Assembly: GCA_039090855.1 (NCBI GenBank)
Contig: CM077034.1
Coordinates: 17,183,303-17,247,302, forward strand
Length of the DNA: 64,000 bases
Direction of reading: 5' to 3'
DNA from: Macrothele yani
Lineage: Eukaryota; Arthropoda; Arachnida; Araneae; Macrothelidae
Positions 43,401 to 58,400 of this stretch are shown in pieces. A model generated the notes under the pieces. It made no database searches, was not told the DNA's origin, and saw nothing but the letters and a program-made list of their open reading frames with translations. How positions within the stretch are numbered: the first letter of the stretch is position 1; every line of letters starts with the position of its first letter. The translations under genes and the position numbers were made by a program.

Positions 43401-46400
43401 ATCATATGTAGAGGATTTTAGGAAGGGAGTGTCTGACCCCAGGTCTTAAACAACCCTTAGAAATAGGAAGCTAGGAGATTTGGGCTAGAGTGCCCGATAG
43501 GAAAGTGACACGGAAGCGAGGTAGAAGACGCCCTTATTTACTACCGGGGGTCAGAAGGCTTAACGTGCCCATTCAATGCTCTAGTAGATCAGATCAGATC
43601 ATATGTAGAGGATTTTAGGAAGGGAGTGTCTGACCCCAGGTCTTAAACAACCCTTAGAAATAGGAAGCTAGGAGATTTGGGCTAGAGTGCCCGATAGGAA
43701 AGTGACACGGAAGCGAGGTAGAAGACGCCCTTATTTACTACCGGGGGTCAGAAGGCTTAACGTGCCCATTCAATGCTCTAGTAGATCAGATCAGATCATA
43801 TGTAGAGGATTTTAGGAAGGGAGTGTCTGACCCCAGGTCTTAAACAACCCTTAGAAATAGGAAGCTAGGAGATTTGGGCTAGAGTGCCCGATAGGAAAGT
43901 GACACGGAAGCGAGGTAGAAGACGCCCTTATTTACTACCGGGGGTCAGAAGGCTTAACGTGCCCATTCAATGCTCTAGTAGATCAGATCAGATCATATGT
44001 AGAGGATTTTAGGAAGGGAGTGTCTGACCCCAGGTCTTAAACAACCCTTAGAAATAGGAAGCTAGGAGATTTGGGCTAGAGTGCCCGATAGGAAAGTGAC
44101 ACGGAAGCGAGGTAGAAGACGCCCTTATTTACTACCGGGGGTCAGAAGGCTTAACGTGCCCATTCAATGCTCTAGTAGATCAGATCAGATCATATGTAGA
44201 GGATTTTAGGAAGGGAGTGTCTGACCCCAGGTCTTAAACAACCCTTAGAAATAGGAAGCTAGGAGATTTGGGCTAGAGTGCCCGATAGGAAAGTGACACG
44301 GAAGCGAGGTAGAAGACGCCCTTATTTACTACCGGGGGTCAGAAGGCTTAACGTGCCCATTCAATGCTCTAGTAGATCAGATCAGATCATATGTAGAGGA
44401 TTTTAGGAAGGGAGTGTCTGACCCCAGGTCTTAAACAACCCTTAGAAATAGGAAGCTAGGAGATTTGGGCTAGAGTGCCCGATAGGAAAGTGACACGGAA
44501 GCGAGGTAGAAGACGCCCTTATTTACTACCGGGGGTCAGAAGGCTTAACGTGCCCATTCAATGCTCTAGTAGATCAGATCAGATCATATGTAGAGGATTT
44601 TAGGAAGGGAGTGTCTGACCCCAGGTCTTAAACAACCCTTAGAAATAGGAAGCTAGGAGATTTGGGCTAGAGTGCCCGATAGGAAAGTGACACGGAAGCG
44701 AGGTAGAAGACGCCCTTATTTACTACCGGGGGTCAGAAGGCTTAACGTGCCCATTCAATGCTCTAGTAGATCAGATCAGATCATATGTAGAGGATTTTAG
44801 GAAGGGGGTGTCTGACCCCAGGTCTTAAACAACCCTTAGAAATAGGAAGCTAGGAGATTTGGGCTAGAGTGCCCGATAGGAAAGTGACACGGAAGCGAGG
44901 TAGAAGACGCCCTTATTTACTACCGGGGGTCAGAAGGCTTAACGTGCCCATTCAATGCTCTAGTAGATCAGATCAGATCATATGTAGAGGATTTTAGGAA
45001 GGGAGTGTCTGACCCCAGGTCTTAAACAACCCTTAGAAATAGGAAGCTAGGAGATTTGGGCTAGAGTGCCCGATAGGAAAGTGACACGGAAGCGAGGTAG
45101 AAGACGCCCTTATTTACTACCGGGGTCAGAAGGCTTAACGTGCCCATTCAATGCTCTAGTAGATCAGATCAGATCATATGTAGAGGATTTTAGGAAGGGA
45201 GTGTCTGACCCCAGGTCTTAAACAACCCTTAGAAATAGGAAGCTAGGAGATTTGGGCTAGAGTGCCCGATAGGAAAGTGACACGGAAGCGAGGTAGAAGA
45301 CGCCCTTATTTACTACCGGGGGTCAGAAGGCTTAACGTGCCCATTCAATGCTCTAGTAGATCAGATCAGATCATATGTAGAGGATTTTAGGAAGGGAGTG
45401 TCTGACCCCAGGTCTTAAACAACCCTTAGAAATAGGAAGCTAGGAGATTTGGGCTAGAGTGCCCGATAGGAAAGTGACACGGAAGCGAGGTAGAAGACGC
45501 CCTTATTTACTACCGGGGGTCAGAAGGCTTAACGTGCCCATTCAATGCTCTAGTAGATCAGATCAGATCATATGTAGAGGATTTTAGGAAGGGAGTGTCT
45601 GACCCCAGGTCTTAAACAACCCTTAGAAATAGGAAGCTAGGAGATTTGGGCTAGAGTGCCCGATAGGAAAGTGACACGGAAGCGAGGTAGAAGACGCCCT
45701 TATTTACTACCGGGGGTCAGAAGGCTTAACGTGCCCATTCAATGCTCTAGTAGATCAGATCAGATCATATGTAGAGGATTTTAGGAAGGGAGTGTCTGAC
45801 CCCAGGTCTTATAAACAACCCTTAGAAATAGGAAGCTAGGAGATTTGGGCTAGAGTGCCCGATAGGAAAGTGACACGGAAGCGAGGTAGAAGACGCCCTT
45901 ATTTACTACCGGGGGTCAGAAGGCTTAACGTGCCCATTCAATGCTCTAGTAGATCAGATCAGATCATATGTAGAGGATTTTAGGAAGGGAGTGTCTGACC
46001 CCAGGTCTTAAACAACCCTTAGAAATAGGAAGCTAGGAGATTTGGGCTAGAGTGCCCGATAGGAAAGTGACACGGAAGCGAGGTAGAAGACGCCCTTATT
46101 TACTACCGGGGGTCAGAAGGCTTAACGTGCCCATTCAATGCTCTAGTAGATCAGATCAGATCATATGTAGAGGGTTTTAGGGAGAGTCTGACCCCAGGTC
46201 TTAAACAACCCTTAGAAATAGGAAGCTAGGAGATTTGGGCTAGAGTGCCCGATAGGAAAGTGACACGGAAGCGAGGTAGAAGACGCCCTTATTTACTACC
46301 GGGGGTCAGAAGGCTTAACGTGCCCATTCAATGCTCTAGTAGATCAGATCAGATCATATGTAGAGGATTTTAGGAAGGGAGTGTCTGACCCCAGGTCTTA

Positions 46401-49400
46401 AACAACCCTTAGAAATAGGAAGCTAGGAGATTTGGGCTAGAGTGCCCGATAGGAAAGTGACACGGAAGCGAGGTAGAAGACGCCCTTATTTACTACCGGG
46501 GGTCAGAAGGCTTAACGTGCCCATTCAATGCTCTAGTAGATCAGATCAGATCATATGTAGAGGATTTTAGGAAGGGAGTGTCTGACCCCAGGTCTTAAAC
46601 AACCCTTAGAAATAGGAAGCTAGGAGATTTGGGCTAGAGTGCCCGATAGGAAAGTGACACGGAAGCGAGGTAGAAGACGCCCTTATTTACTACCGGGGGT
46701 CAGAAGGCTTAACGTGCCCATTCAATGCTCTAGTAGATCAGATCATATGTAGAGGATTTTAGGAAGGGAGTGTCTGACCCCAGGTCTTAAACAACCCTTA
46801 GAAATAGGAAGCTAGGAGATTTGGGCTAGAGTGCCCGATAGGAAAGTGACACGGAAGCGAGGTAGAAGACGCCCTTATTTACTACCGGGGGTCAGAAGGC
46901 TTAACGTGCCCATTCAATGCTCTAGTAGATCAGATCAGATCATATGTAGAGGATTTTAGGAAGGGAGTGTCTGACCCCAGGTCTTAAACAACCCTTAGAA
47001 ATAGGAAGCTAGGAGATTTGGGCTAGAGTGCCCGATAGGAAAGTGACACGGAAGCGAGGTAGAAGACGCCCTTATTTACTACCGGGGGTCAGAAGGCTTA
47101 ACGTGCCCATTCAATGCTCTAGTAGATCAGATCAGATCATATGTAGAGGATTTTAGGAAGGGAGTGTCTGACCCCAGGTCTTAAACAACCCTTAGAAATA
47201 GGAAGCTAGGAGATTTGGGCTAGAGTGCCCGATAGGAAAGTGACACGGAAGCGAGGTAGAAGACGCCCTTATTTACTACCGGGGGTCAGAAGGCTTAACG
47301 TGCCCATTCAATGCTCTAGTAGATCAGATCATATGTAGAGGATTTTAGGAAGGGAGTGTCTGACCCCAGGTCTTAAACAACCCTTAGAAATAGGAAGCTA
47401 GGAGATTTGGGCTAGAGTGCCCGATAGGAAAGTGACACGGAAGCGAGGTAGAAGACGCCCTTATTTACTACCGGGGGTCAGAAGGCTTAACGTGCCCATT
47501 CAATGCTCTAGTAGATCAGATCAGATCATATGTAGAGGATTTTAGGAAGGGAGTGTCTGACCCCAGGTCTTAAACAACCCTTAGAAATAGGAAGCTAGGA
47601 GATTTGGGCTAGAGTGCCCGATAGGAAAGTGACACGGAAGCGAGGTAGAAGACGCCCTTATTTACTACCGGGGGTCAGAAGGCTTAACGTGCCCATTCAA
47701 TGCTCTAGTAGATCAGATCAGATCATATGTAGAGGATTTTAGGAAGGGAGTGTCTGACCCCAGGTCTTAAACAACCCTTAGAAATAGGAAGCTAGGAGAT
47801 TTGGGCTAGAGTGCCCGATAGGAAAGTGACACGGAAGCGAGGTAGAAGACGCCCTTATTTACTACCGGGGGTCAGAAGGCTTAACGTGCCCATTCAATGC
47901 TCTAGTAGATCAGATCAGATCATATGTAGAGGATTTTAGGAAGGGAGTGTCTGACCCCAGGTCTTAAACAACCCTTAGAAATAGGAAGCTAGGAGATTTG
48001 GGCTAGAGTGCCCGATAGGAAAGTGACACGGAAGCGAGGTAGAAGACGCCCTTATTTACTACCGGGGGTCAGAAGGCTTAACGTGCCCATTCAATGCTCT
48101 AGTAGATCAGATCAGATCATATGTAGAGGATTTTAGGAAGGGAGTGTCTGACCCCAGGTCTTAAACAACCCTTAGAAATAGGAAGCTAGGAGATTTGGGC
48201 TAGAGTGCCCGATAGGAAAGTGACACGGAAGCGAGGTAGAAGACGCCCTTATTTACTACCGGGGGTCAGAAGGCTTAACGTGCCCATTCAATGCTCTAGT
48301 AGATCAGATCAGATCATATGTAGAGGATTTTAGGAAGGGAGTGTCTGACCCCAGGTCTTATAAACAACCCTTAGAAATAGGAAGCTAGGAGATTTGGGCT
48401 AGAGTGCCCGATAGGAAAGTGACACGGAAGCGAGGTAGAAGACGCCCTTATTTACTACCGGGGGTCAGAAGGCTTAACGTGCCCATTCAATGCTCTAGTA
48501 GATCAGATCAGATCATATGTAGAGGGTTTTAGGAAGGGAGTGTCTGACCCCAGGTCTTAAACAACCCTTAGAAATAGGAAGCTAGGAGATTTGGGCTAGA
48601 GTGCCCGATAGGAAAGTGACACGGAAGCGAGGTAGAAGACGCCCTTATTTACTACCGGGGGTCAGAAGGCTTAACGTGCCCATTCAATGCTCTAGTAGAT
48701 CAGATCAGATCATATGTAGAGGATTTTAGGAAGGGAGTGTCTGACCCCAGGTCTTAAACAACCCTTAGAAATAGGAAGCTAGGAGATTTGGGCTAGAGTG
48801 CCCGATAGGAAAGTGACACGGAAGCGAGGTAGAAGACGCCCTTATTTACTACCGGGGGTCAGAAGGCTTAACGTGCCCATTCAATGCTCTAGTAGATCAG
48901 ATCAGATCATATGTAGAGGATTTTAGGAAGGGAGTGTCTGACCCCAGGTCTTAAACAACCCTTAGAAATAGGAAGCTAGGAGATTTGGGCTAGAGTGCCC
49001 GATAGGAAAGTGACACGGTAAGCGAGGTAGAAGACGCCCTTATTTACTACCGGGGGTCAGAAGGCTTAACGTGCCCATTCAATGCTCTAGTAGATCAGAT
49101 CAGATCATATGTAGAGGATTTTAGGAAGGGAGTGTCTGACCCCAGGTCTTAAACAACCCTTAGAAATAGGAAGCTAGGAGATTTGGGCTAGAGTGCCCGA
49201 TAGGAAAGTGACACGGAAGCGAGGTAGAAGACGCCCTTATTTACTACCGGGGGTCAGAAGGCTTAACGTGCCCATTCAATGCTCTAGTAGATCAGATCAG
49301 ATCATATGTAGAGGATTTTAGGAAGGGAGTGTCTGACCCCAGGTCTTAAACAACCCTTAGAAATAGGAAGCTAGGAGATTTGGGCTAGAGTGCCCGATAG

Positions 49401-52400
49401 GAAAGTGACACGGAAGCGAGGTAGAAGACGCCCTTATTTACTACCGGGGGTCAGAAGGCTTAACGTGCCCATTCAATGCTCTAGTAGATCAGATCAGATC
49501 ATATGTAGAGGATTTTAGGAAGGGAGTGTCTGACCCCAGGTCTTAAACAACCCTTAGAAATAGGAAGCTAGGAGATTTGGGCTAGAGTGCCCGATAGGAA
49601 AGTGACACGGAAGCGAGGTAGAAGACGCCCTTATTTACTACCGGGGTCAGAAGGCTTAACGTGCCCATTCAATGCTCTAGTAGATCAGATCAGATCATAT
49701 GTAGAGGATTTTAGGAAGGGAGTGTCTGACCCCAGGTCTTTAAACAACCCTTAGAAATAGGAAGCTAGGAGATTTGGGCTAGAGTGCCCGATAGGAAAGT
49801 GACACGGAAGCGAGGTAGAAGACGCCCTTATTTACTACCGGGGGTCAGAAGGCTTAACGTGCCCATTCAATGCTCTAGTAGATCAGATCAGATCATATGT
49901 AGAGGATTTTAGGAAGGGAGTGTCTGACCCCAGGTCTTAAACAACCCTTAGAAATAGGAAGCTAGGAGATTTGGGCTAGAGTGCCCGATAGGAAAGTGAC
50001 ACGGAAGCGAGGTAGAAGACGCCCTTATTTACTACCGGGGGTCAGAAGGCTTAACGTGCCCATTCAATGCTCTAGTAGATCAGATCAGATCATATGTAGA
50101 GGATTTTAGGAAGGAGAGTCTGACCCCAGGTCTTAAACAACCCTTAGAAATAGGAAGCTAGGAGATTTGGGCTAGAGTGCCCGATAGGAAAGTGACACGG
50201 AAGCGAGGTAGAAGACGCCCTTATTTACTACCGGGGGTCAGAAGGCTTAACGTGCCCATTCAATGCTCTAGTAGATCAGATCAGATCATATGTAGAGGAT
50301 TTTAGGAAGGGTGTCTGACCCCAGGTCTTAAACAACCCTTAGAAATAGGAAGCTAGGAGATTTGGGCTAGAGTGCCCGATAGGAAAGTGACACGGAAGCG
50401 AGGTAGAAGACGCCCTTATTTACTACCGGGGGTCAGAAGGCTTAACGTGCCCATTCAATGCTCTAGTAGATCAGATCAGATCATATGTAGAGGATTTTAG
50501 GAAGGGAGTGTCTGACCCCAGGTCTTAAACAACCCTTAGAAATAGGAAGCTAGGAGATTTGGGCTAGAGTGCCCGATAGGAAAGTGACACGGAAGCGAGG
50601 TAGAAGACGCCCTTATTTACTACCGGGGGTCAGAAGGCTTAACGTGCCCATTCAATGCTCTAGTAGATCAGATCATATGTAGAGGATTTTAGGAAGGGAG
50701 TGTCTGACCCCAGGTCTTAAACAACCCTTAGAAATAGGAAGCTAGGAGATTTGGGCTAGAGTGCCCGATAGGAAAGTGACACGGAAGCGAGGTAGAAGAC
50801 GCCCTTATTTACTACCGGGGGTCAGAAGGCTTAACGTGCCCATTCAATGCTCTAGTAGATCAGATCAGATCATATGTAGAGGATTTTAGGAAGGGAGTGT
50901 CTGACCCCAGGTCTTAAACAACCCTTAGAAATAGGAAGCTAGGAGATTTGGGCTAGAGTGCCCGATAGGAAAGTGACACGGAAGCGAGGTAGAAGACGCC
51001 CTTATTTACTACCGGGGGTCAGAAGGCTTAACGTGCCCATTCAATGCTCTAGTAGATCAGATCAGATCATATGTAGAAGGATTTTAGGAAGGGAGTGTCT
51101 GACCCCAGGTCTTAAACAACCCTTAGAAATAGGAAGCTAGGAGATTTGGGCTAGAGTGCCCGATAGGAAAGTGACACGGAAGCGAGGTAGAAGACGCCCT
51201 TATTTACTACCGGGGGTCAGAAGGCTTAACGTGCCCATTCAATGCTCTAGTAGATCAGATCAGATCATATGTAGAGGATTTTAGGAAGGGAGTGTCTGAC
51301 CCCAGGTCTTAAACAACCCTTAGAAATAGGAAGCTAGGAGATTTGGGCTAGAGTGCCCGATAGGAAAGTGACACGGAAGCGAGGTAGAAGACGCCCTTAT
51401 TTACTACCGGGGGTCAGAAGGCTTAACGTGCCCATTCAATGCTCTAGTAGATCAGATCAGATCATATGTAGAGGATTTTAGGAAGGGAGTGTCTGACCCC
51501 AGGTCTTAAACAACCCTTAGAAATAGGAAGCTAGGAGATTTGGGCTAGAGTGCCCGATAGGAAAGTGACACGGAAGCGAGGTAGAAGACGCCCTTATTTA
51601 CTACCGGGGGTCAGAAGGCTTAACGTGCCCATTCAATGCTCTAGTAGATCAGATCAGATCATATGTAGAGGATTTTAGGAAGGGAGTGTCTGACCCCAGG
51701 TCTTAAACAACCCTTAGAAATAGGAAGCTAGGAGATTTGGGCTAGAGTGCCCGATAGGAAAGTGACACGGAAGCGAGGTAGAAGACGCCCTTATTTACTA
51801 CCGGGGGTCAGAAGGCTTAACGTGCCCATTCAATGCTCTAGTAGATCAGATCAGATCATATGTAGAGGATTTTAGGAAGGGAGTGTCTGACCCCAGGTCT
51901 TAAACAACCCTTAGAAATAGGAAGCTAGGAGATTTGGGCTAGAGTGCCCGATAGGAAAGTGACACGGAAGCGAGGTAGAAGACGCCCTTATTTACTACCG
52001 GGGGTCAGAAGGCTTAACGTGCCCATTCAATGCTCTAGTAGATCAGATCAGATCATATGTAGAGGATTTTAGGAAGGGAGTGTCTGACCCCAGGTCTTAA
52101 ACAACCCTTAGAAATAGGAAGCTAGGAGATTTGGGCTAGAGTGCCCGATAGGAAAGTGACACGGAAGCGAGGTAGAAGACGCCCTTATTTACTACCGGGG
52201 TCAGAAGGCTTAACGTGCCCATTCAATGCTCTAGTAGATCAGATCAGATCATATGTAGAGGATTTTAGGAAGGGAGTGTCTGACCCCAGGTCTTAAACAA
52301 CCCTTAGAAATAGGAAGCTAGGAGATTTGGGCTAGAGTGCCCGATAGGAAAGTGACACGGAAGCGAGGTAGAAGACGCCCTTATTTACTACCGGGGTCAG

Positions 52401-55400
52401 AAGGCTTAACGTGCCCATTCAATGCTCTAGTAGATCAGATCAGATCATATGTAGAGGATTTTAGGAAGGGAGTGTCTGACCCCAGGTCTTAAACAACCCT
52501 TAGAAATAGGAAGCTAGGAGATTTGGGCTAGAGTGCCCGATAGGAAAGTGACACGGAAGCGAGGTAGAAGACGCCCTTATTTACTACCGGGGGTCAGAAG
52601 GCTTAACGTGCCCATTCAATGCTCTAGTAGATCAGATCAGATCATATGTAGAGGATTTTAGGAAGGGAGTGTCTGACCCCAGGTCTTAAACAACCCTTAG
52701 AAATAGGAAGCTAGGAGATTTGGGCTAGAGTGCCCGATAGGAAAGTGACACGGAAGCGAGGTAGAAGACGCCCTTATTTACTACCGGGGGTCAGAAGGCT
52801 TAACGTGCCCATTCAATGCTCTAGTAGATCAGATCAGATCATATGTAGAGGATTTTAGGAAGGGAGTGTCTGACCCCAGGTCTTAAACAACCCTTAGAAA
52901 TAGGAAGCTAGGAGATTTGGGCTAGAGTGCCCGATAGGAAAGTGACACGGAAGCGAGGTAGAAGACGCCCTTATTTACTACCGGGGGTCAGAAGGCTTAA
53001 CGTGCCCATTCAATGCTCTAGTAGATCAGATCAGATCATATGTAGAGGATTTTAGGAAGGGAGTGTCTGACCCCAGGTCTTAAACAACCCTTAGAAATAG
53101 GAAGCTAGGAGATTTGGGCTAGAGTGCCCGATAGGAAAGTGACACGGAAGCGAGGTAGAAGACGCCCTTATTTACTACCGGGGGTCAGAAGGCTTAACGT
53201 GCCCATTCAATGCTCTAGTAGATCAGATCATATGTAGAGGATTTTAGGAAGGGAGTGTCTGACCCCAGGTCTTAAACAACCCTTAGAAATAGGAAGCTAG
53301 GAGATTTGGGCTAGAGTGCCCGATAGGAAAGTGACACGGAAGCGAGGTAGAAGACGCCCTTATTTACTACCGGGGGTCAGAAGGCTTAACGTGCCCATTC
53401 AATGCTCTAGTAGATCAGATCAGATCATATGTAGAGGATTTTAGGAAGGGAGTGTCTGACCCCAGGTCTTAAACAACCCTTAGAAATAGGAAGCTAGGAG
53501 ATTTGGGCTAGAGTGCCCGATAGGAAAGTGACACGGAAGCGAGGTAGAAGACGCCCTTATTTACTACCGGGGGTCAGAAGGCTTAACGTGCCCATTCAAT
53601 GCTCTAGTAGATCAGATCAGATCATATGTAGAGGATTTTAGGAAGGGAGTGTCTGACCCCAGGTCTTAAACAACCCTTAGAAATAGGAAGCTAGGAGATT
53701 TGGGCTAGAGTGCCCGATAGGAAAGTGACACGGAAGCGAGGTAGAAGACGCCCTTATTTACTACCGGGGGTCAGAAGGCTTAACGTGCCCATTCAATGCT
53801 CTAGTAGATCAGATCAGATCATATGTAGAGGATTTTAGGAAGGGAGTGTCTGACCCCAGGTCTTAAACAACCCTTAGAAATAGGAAGCTAGGAGATTTGG
53901 GCTAGAGTGCCCGATAGGAAAGTGACACGGAAGCGAGGTAGAAGACGCCCTTATTTACTACCGGGGGTCAGAAGGCTTAACGTGCCCATTCAATGCTCTA
54001 GTAGATCAGATCAGATCATATGTAGAGGATTTTAGGAAGGGAGTGTCTGACCCCAGGTCTTAAACAACCCTTAGAAATAGGAAGCTAGGAGATTTGGGCT
54101 AGAGTGCCCGATAGGAAAGTGACACGGAAGCGAGGTAGAAGACGCCCTTATTTACTACCGGGGGTCAGAAGGCTTAACGTGCCCATTCAATGCTCTAGTA
54201 GATCAGATCAGATCATATGTAGAGGATTTTAGGAAGGGAGTGTCTGACCCCAGGTCTTAAACAACCCTTAGAAATAGGAAGCTAGGAGATTTGGGCTAGA
54301 GTGCCCGATAGGAAAGTGACACGGAAGCGAGGTAGAAGACGCCCTTATTTACTACCGGGGGTCAGAAGGCTTAACGTGCCCATTCAATGCTCTAGTAGAT
54401 CAGATCAGATCATATGTAGAGGATTTTAGGAAGGGAGTGTCTGACCCCAGGTCTTAAACAACCCTTAGAAATAGGAAGCTAGGAGATTTGGGCTAGAGTG
54501 CCCGATAGGAAAGTGACACGGAAGCGAGGTAGAAGACGCCCTTATTTACTACCGGGGTCAGAAGGCTTAACGTGCCCATTCAATGCTCTAGTAGATCAGA
54601 TCAGATCATATGTAGAGGATTTTAGGAAGGGAGTGTCTGACCCCAGGTCTTAAACAACCCTTAGAAATAGGAAGCTAGGAGATTTGGGCTAGAGTGCCCG
54701 ATAGGAAAGTGACACGGAAGCGAGGTAGAAGACGCCCTTATTTACTACCGGGGGTCAGAAGGCTTAACGTGCCCATTCAATGCTCTAGTAGATCAGATCA
54801 GATCATATGTAGAGGATTTTAGGAAGGGAGTGTCTGACCCCAGGTCTTAAACAACCCTTAGAAATAGGAAGCTAGGAGATTTGGGCTAGAGTGCCCGATA
54901 GGAAAGTGACACGGAAGCGAGGTAGAAGACGCCCTTATTTACTACCGGGGGTCAGAAGGCTTAACGTGCCCATTCAATGCTCTAGTAGATCAGATCAGAT
55001 CATATGTAGAGGATTTTAGGAAGGGAGTGTCTGACCCCAGGTCTTAAACAACCCTTAGAAATAGGAAGCTAGGAGATTTGGGCTAGAGTGCCCGATAGGA
55101 AAGTGACACGGAAGCGAGGTAGAAGACGCCCTTATTTACTACCGGGGGTCAGAAGGCTTAACGTGCCCATTCAATGCTCTAGTAGATCAGATCAGATCAT
55201 ATGTAGAGGATTTTAGGAAGGGAGTGTCTGACCCCAGGTCTTAAACAACCCTTAGAAATAGGAAGCTAGGAGATTTGGGCTAGAGTGCCCGATAGGAAAG
55301 TGACACGGAAGCGAGGTAGAAGACGCCCTTATTTACTACCGGGGGTCAGAAGGCTTAACGTGCCCATTCAATGCTCTAGTAGATCAGATCAGATCATATG

Positions 55401-58400
55401 TAGAGGATTTTAGGAAGGGAGTGTCTGACCCCAGGTCTTAAACAACCCTTAGAAATAGGAAGCTAGGAGATTTGGGCTAGAGTGCCCGATAGGAAAGTGA
55501 CACGGAAGCGAGGTAGAAGACGCCCTTATTTACTACCGGGGTCAGAAGGCTTAACGTGCCCATTCAATGCTCTAGTAGATCAGATCAGATCATATGTAGA
55601 GGATTTTAGGAAGGGAGTGTCTGACCCCAGGTCTTAAACAACCCTTAGAAATAGGAAGCTAGGAGATTTGGGCTAGAGTGCCCGATAGGAAAGTGACACG
55701 GAAGCGAGGTAGAAGACGCCCTTATTTACTACCGGGGTCAGAAGGCTTAACGTGCCCATTCAATGCTCTAGTAGATCAGATCAGATCATATGTAGAGGAT
55801 TTTAGGAAGGGAGTGTCTGACCCCAGGTCTTAAACAACCCTTAGAAATAGGAAGCTAGGAGATTTGGGCTAGAGTGCCCGATAGGAAAGTGACACGGAAG
55901 CGAGGTAGAAGACGCCCTTATTTACTACCGGGGGTCAGAAGGCTTAACGTGCCCATTCAATGCTCTAGTAGATCAGATCAGATCATATGTAGAGGATTTT
56001 AGGAAGGGAGTGTCTGACCCCAGGTCTTAAACAACCCTTAGAAATAGGAAGCTAGGAGATTTGGGCTAGAGTGCCCGATAGGAAAGTGACACGGAAGCGA
56101 GGTAGAAGACGCCCTTATTTACTACCGGGGGTCAGAAGGCTTAACGTGCCCATTCAATGCTCTAGTAGATCAGATCAGATCATATGTAGAGGATTTTAGG
56201 AAGGGAGTGTCTGACCCCAGGTCTTAAACAACCCTTAGAAATAGGAAGCTAGGAGATTTGGGCTAGAGTGCCCGATAGGAAAGTGACACGGAAGCGAGGT
56301 AGAAGACGCCCTTATTTACTACCGGGGGTCAGAAGGCTTAACGTGCCCATTCAATGCTCTAGTAGATCAGATCAGATCATATGTAGAGGATTTTAGGAAG
56401 GGAGTGTCTGACCCCAGGTCTTAAACAACCCTTAGAAATAGGAAGCTAGGAGATTTGGGCTAGAGTGCCCGATAGGAAAGTGACACGGAAGCGAGGTAGA
56501 AGACGCCCTTATTTACTACCGGGGGTCAGAAGGCTTAACGTGCCCATTCAATGCTCTAGTAGATCAGATCAGATCATATGTAGAGGATTTTAGGAAGGGA
56601 GTGTCTGACCCCAGGTCTTAAACAACCCTTAGAAATAGGAAGCTAGGAGATTTGGGCTAGAGTGCCCGATAGGAAAGTGACACGGAAGCGAGGTAGAAGA
56701 CGCCCTTATTTACTACCGGGGGTCAGAAGGCTTAACGTGCCCATTCAATGCTCTAGTAGATCAGATCAGATCATATGTAGAGGATTTTAGGAAGGAGTGT
56801 CTGACCCCAGGTCTTAAACAACCCTTAGAAATAGGAAGCTAGGAGATTTGGGCTAGAGTGCCCGATAGGAAAGTGACACGGAAGCGAGGTAGAAGACGCC
56901 CTTATTTACTACCGGGGGTCAGAAGGCTTAACGTGCCCATTCAATGCTCTAGTAGATCAGATCAGATCATATGTAGAGGATTTTAGGAAGGGAGTGTCTG
57001 ACCCCAGGTCTTAAACAACCCTTAGAAATAGGAAGCTAGGAGATTTGGGCTAGAGTGCCCGATAGGAAAGTGACACGGAAGCGAGGTAGAAGACGCCCTT
57101 ATTTACTACCGGGGGTCAGAAGGCTTAACGTGCCCATTCAATGCTCTAGTAGATCAGATCAGATCATATGTAGAGGATTTTAGGAAGGGAGTGTCTGACC
57201 CCAGGTCTTAAACAACCCTTAGAAATAGGAAGCTAGGAGATTTGGGCTAGAGTGCCCGATAGGAAAGTGACACGGAAGCGAGGTAGAAGACGCCCTTATT
57301 TACTACCGGGGGTCAGAAGGCTTAACGTGCCCATTCAATGCTCTAGTAGATCAGATCAGATCATATGTAGAGGATTTTAGGAAGGGAGTGTCTGACCCCA
57401 GGTCTTAAACAACCCTTAGAAATAGGAAGCTAGGAGATTTGGGCTAGAGTGCCCGATAGGAAAGTGACACGGAAGCGAGGTAGAAGACGCCCTTATTTAC
57501 TACCGGGGGTCAGAAGGCTTAACGTGCCCATTCAATGCTCTAGTAGATCAGATCAGATCATATGTAGAGGATTTTAGGAAGGGAGTGTCTGACCCCAGGT
57601 CTTAAACAACCCTTAGAAATAGGAAGCTAGGAGATTTGGGCTAGAGTGCCCGATAGGAAAGTGACACGGAAGCGAGGTAGAAGACGCCCTTATTTACTAC
57701 CGGGGGTCAGAAGGCTTAACGTGCCCATTCAATGCTCTAGTAGATCAGATCAGATCATATGTAGAGGATTTTAGGAAGGGAGTGTCTGACCCCAGGTCTT
57801 AAACAACCCTTAGAAATAGGAAGCTAGGAGATTTGGGCTAGAGTGCCCGATAGGAAAGTGACACGGAAGCGAGGTAGAAGACGCCCTTATTTACTACCGG
57901 GGGTCAGAAGGCTTAACGTGCCCATTCAATGCTCTAGTAGATCAGATCAGATCATATGTAGAGGATTTTAGGAAGGGAGTGTCTGACCCCAGGTCTTAAA
58001 CAACCCTTAGAAATAGGAAGCTAGGAGATTTGGGCTAGAGTGCCCGATAGGAAAGTGACACGGAAGCGAGGTAGAAGACGCCCTTATTTACTACCGGGGG
58101 TCAGAAGGCTTAACGTGCCCATTCAATGCTCTAGTAGATCAGATCAGATCATATGTAGAGGATTTTAGGAAGGGAGTGTCTGACCCCAGGTCTTAAACAA
58201 CCCTTAGAAATAGGAAGCTAGGAGATTTGGGCTAGAGTGCCCGATAGGAAAGTGACACGGAAGCGAGGTAGAAGACGCCCTTATTTACTACCGGGGGTCA
58301 GAAGGCTTAACGTGCCCATTCAATGCTCTAGTAGATCAGATCAGATCATATGTAGAGGATTTTAGGAAGGGAGTGTCTGACCCCAGGTCTTAAACAACCC

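Noticed and set aside
50958..51140. Open frame MPDRKVTRKRGRRRP in the satellite (also 62952-63146)
   Set aside because: It appears only where an indel shifts the frame of one monomer; other copies have stops and 197 bp is not a multiple of three.
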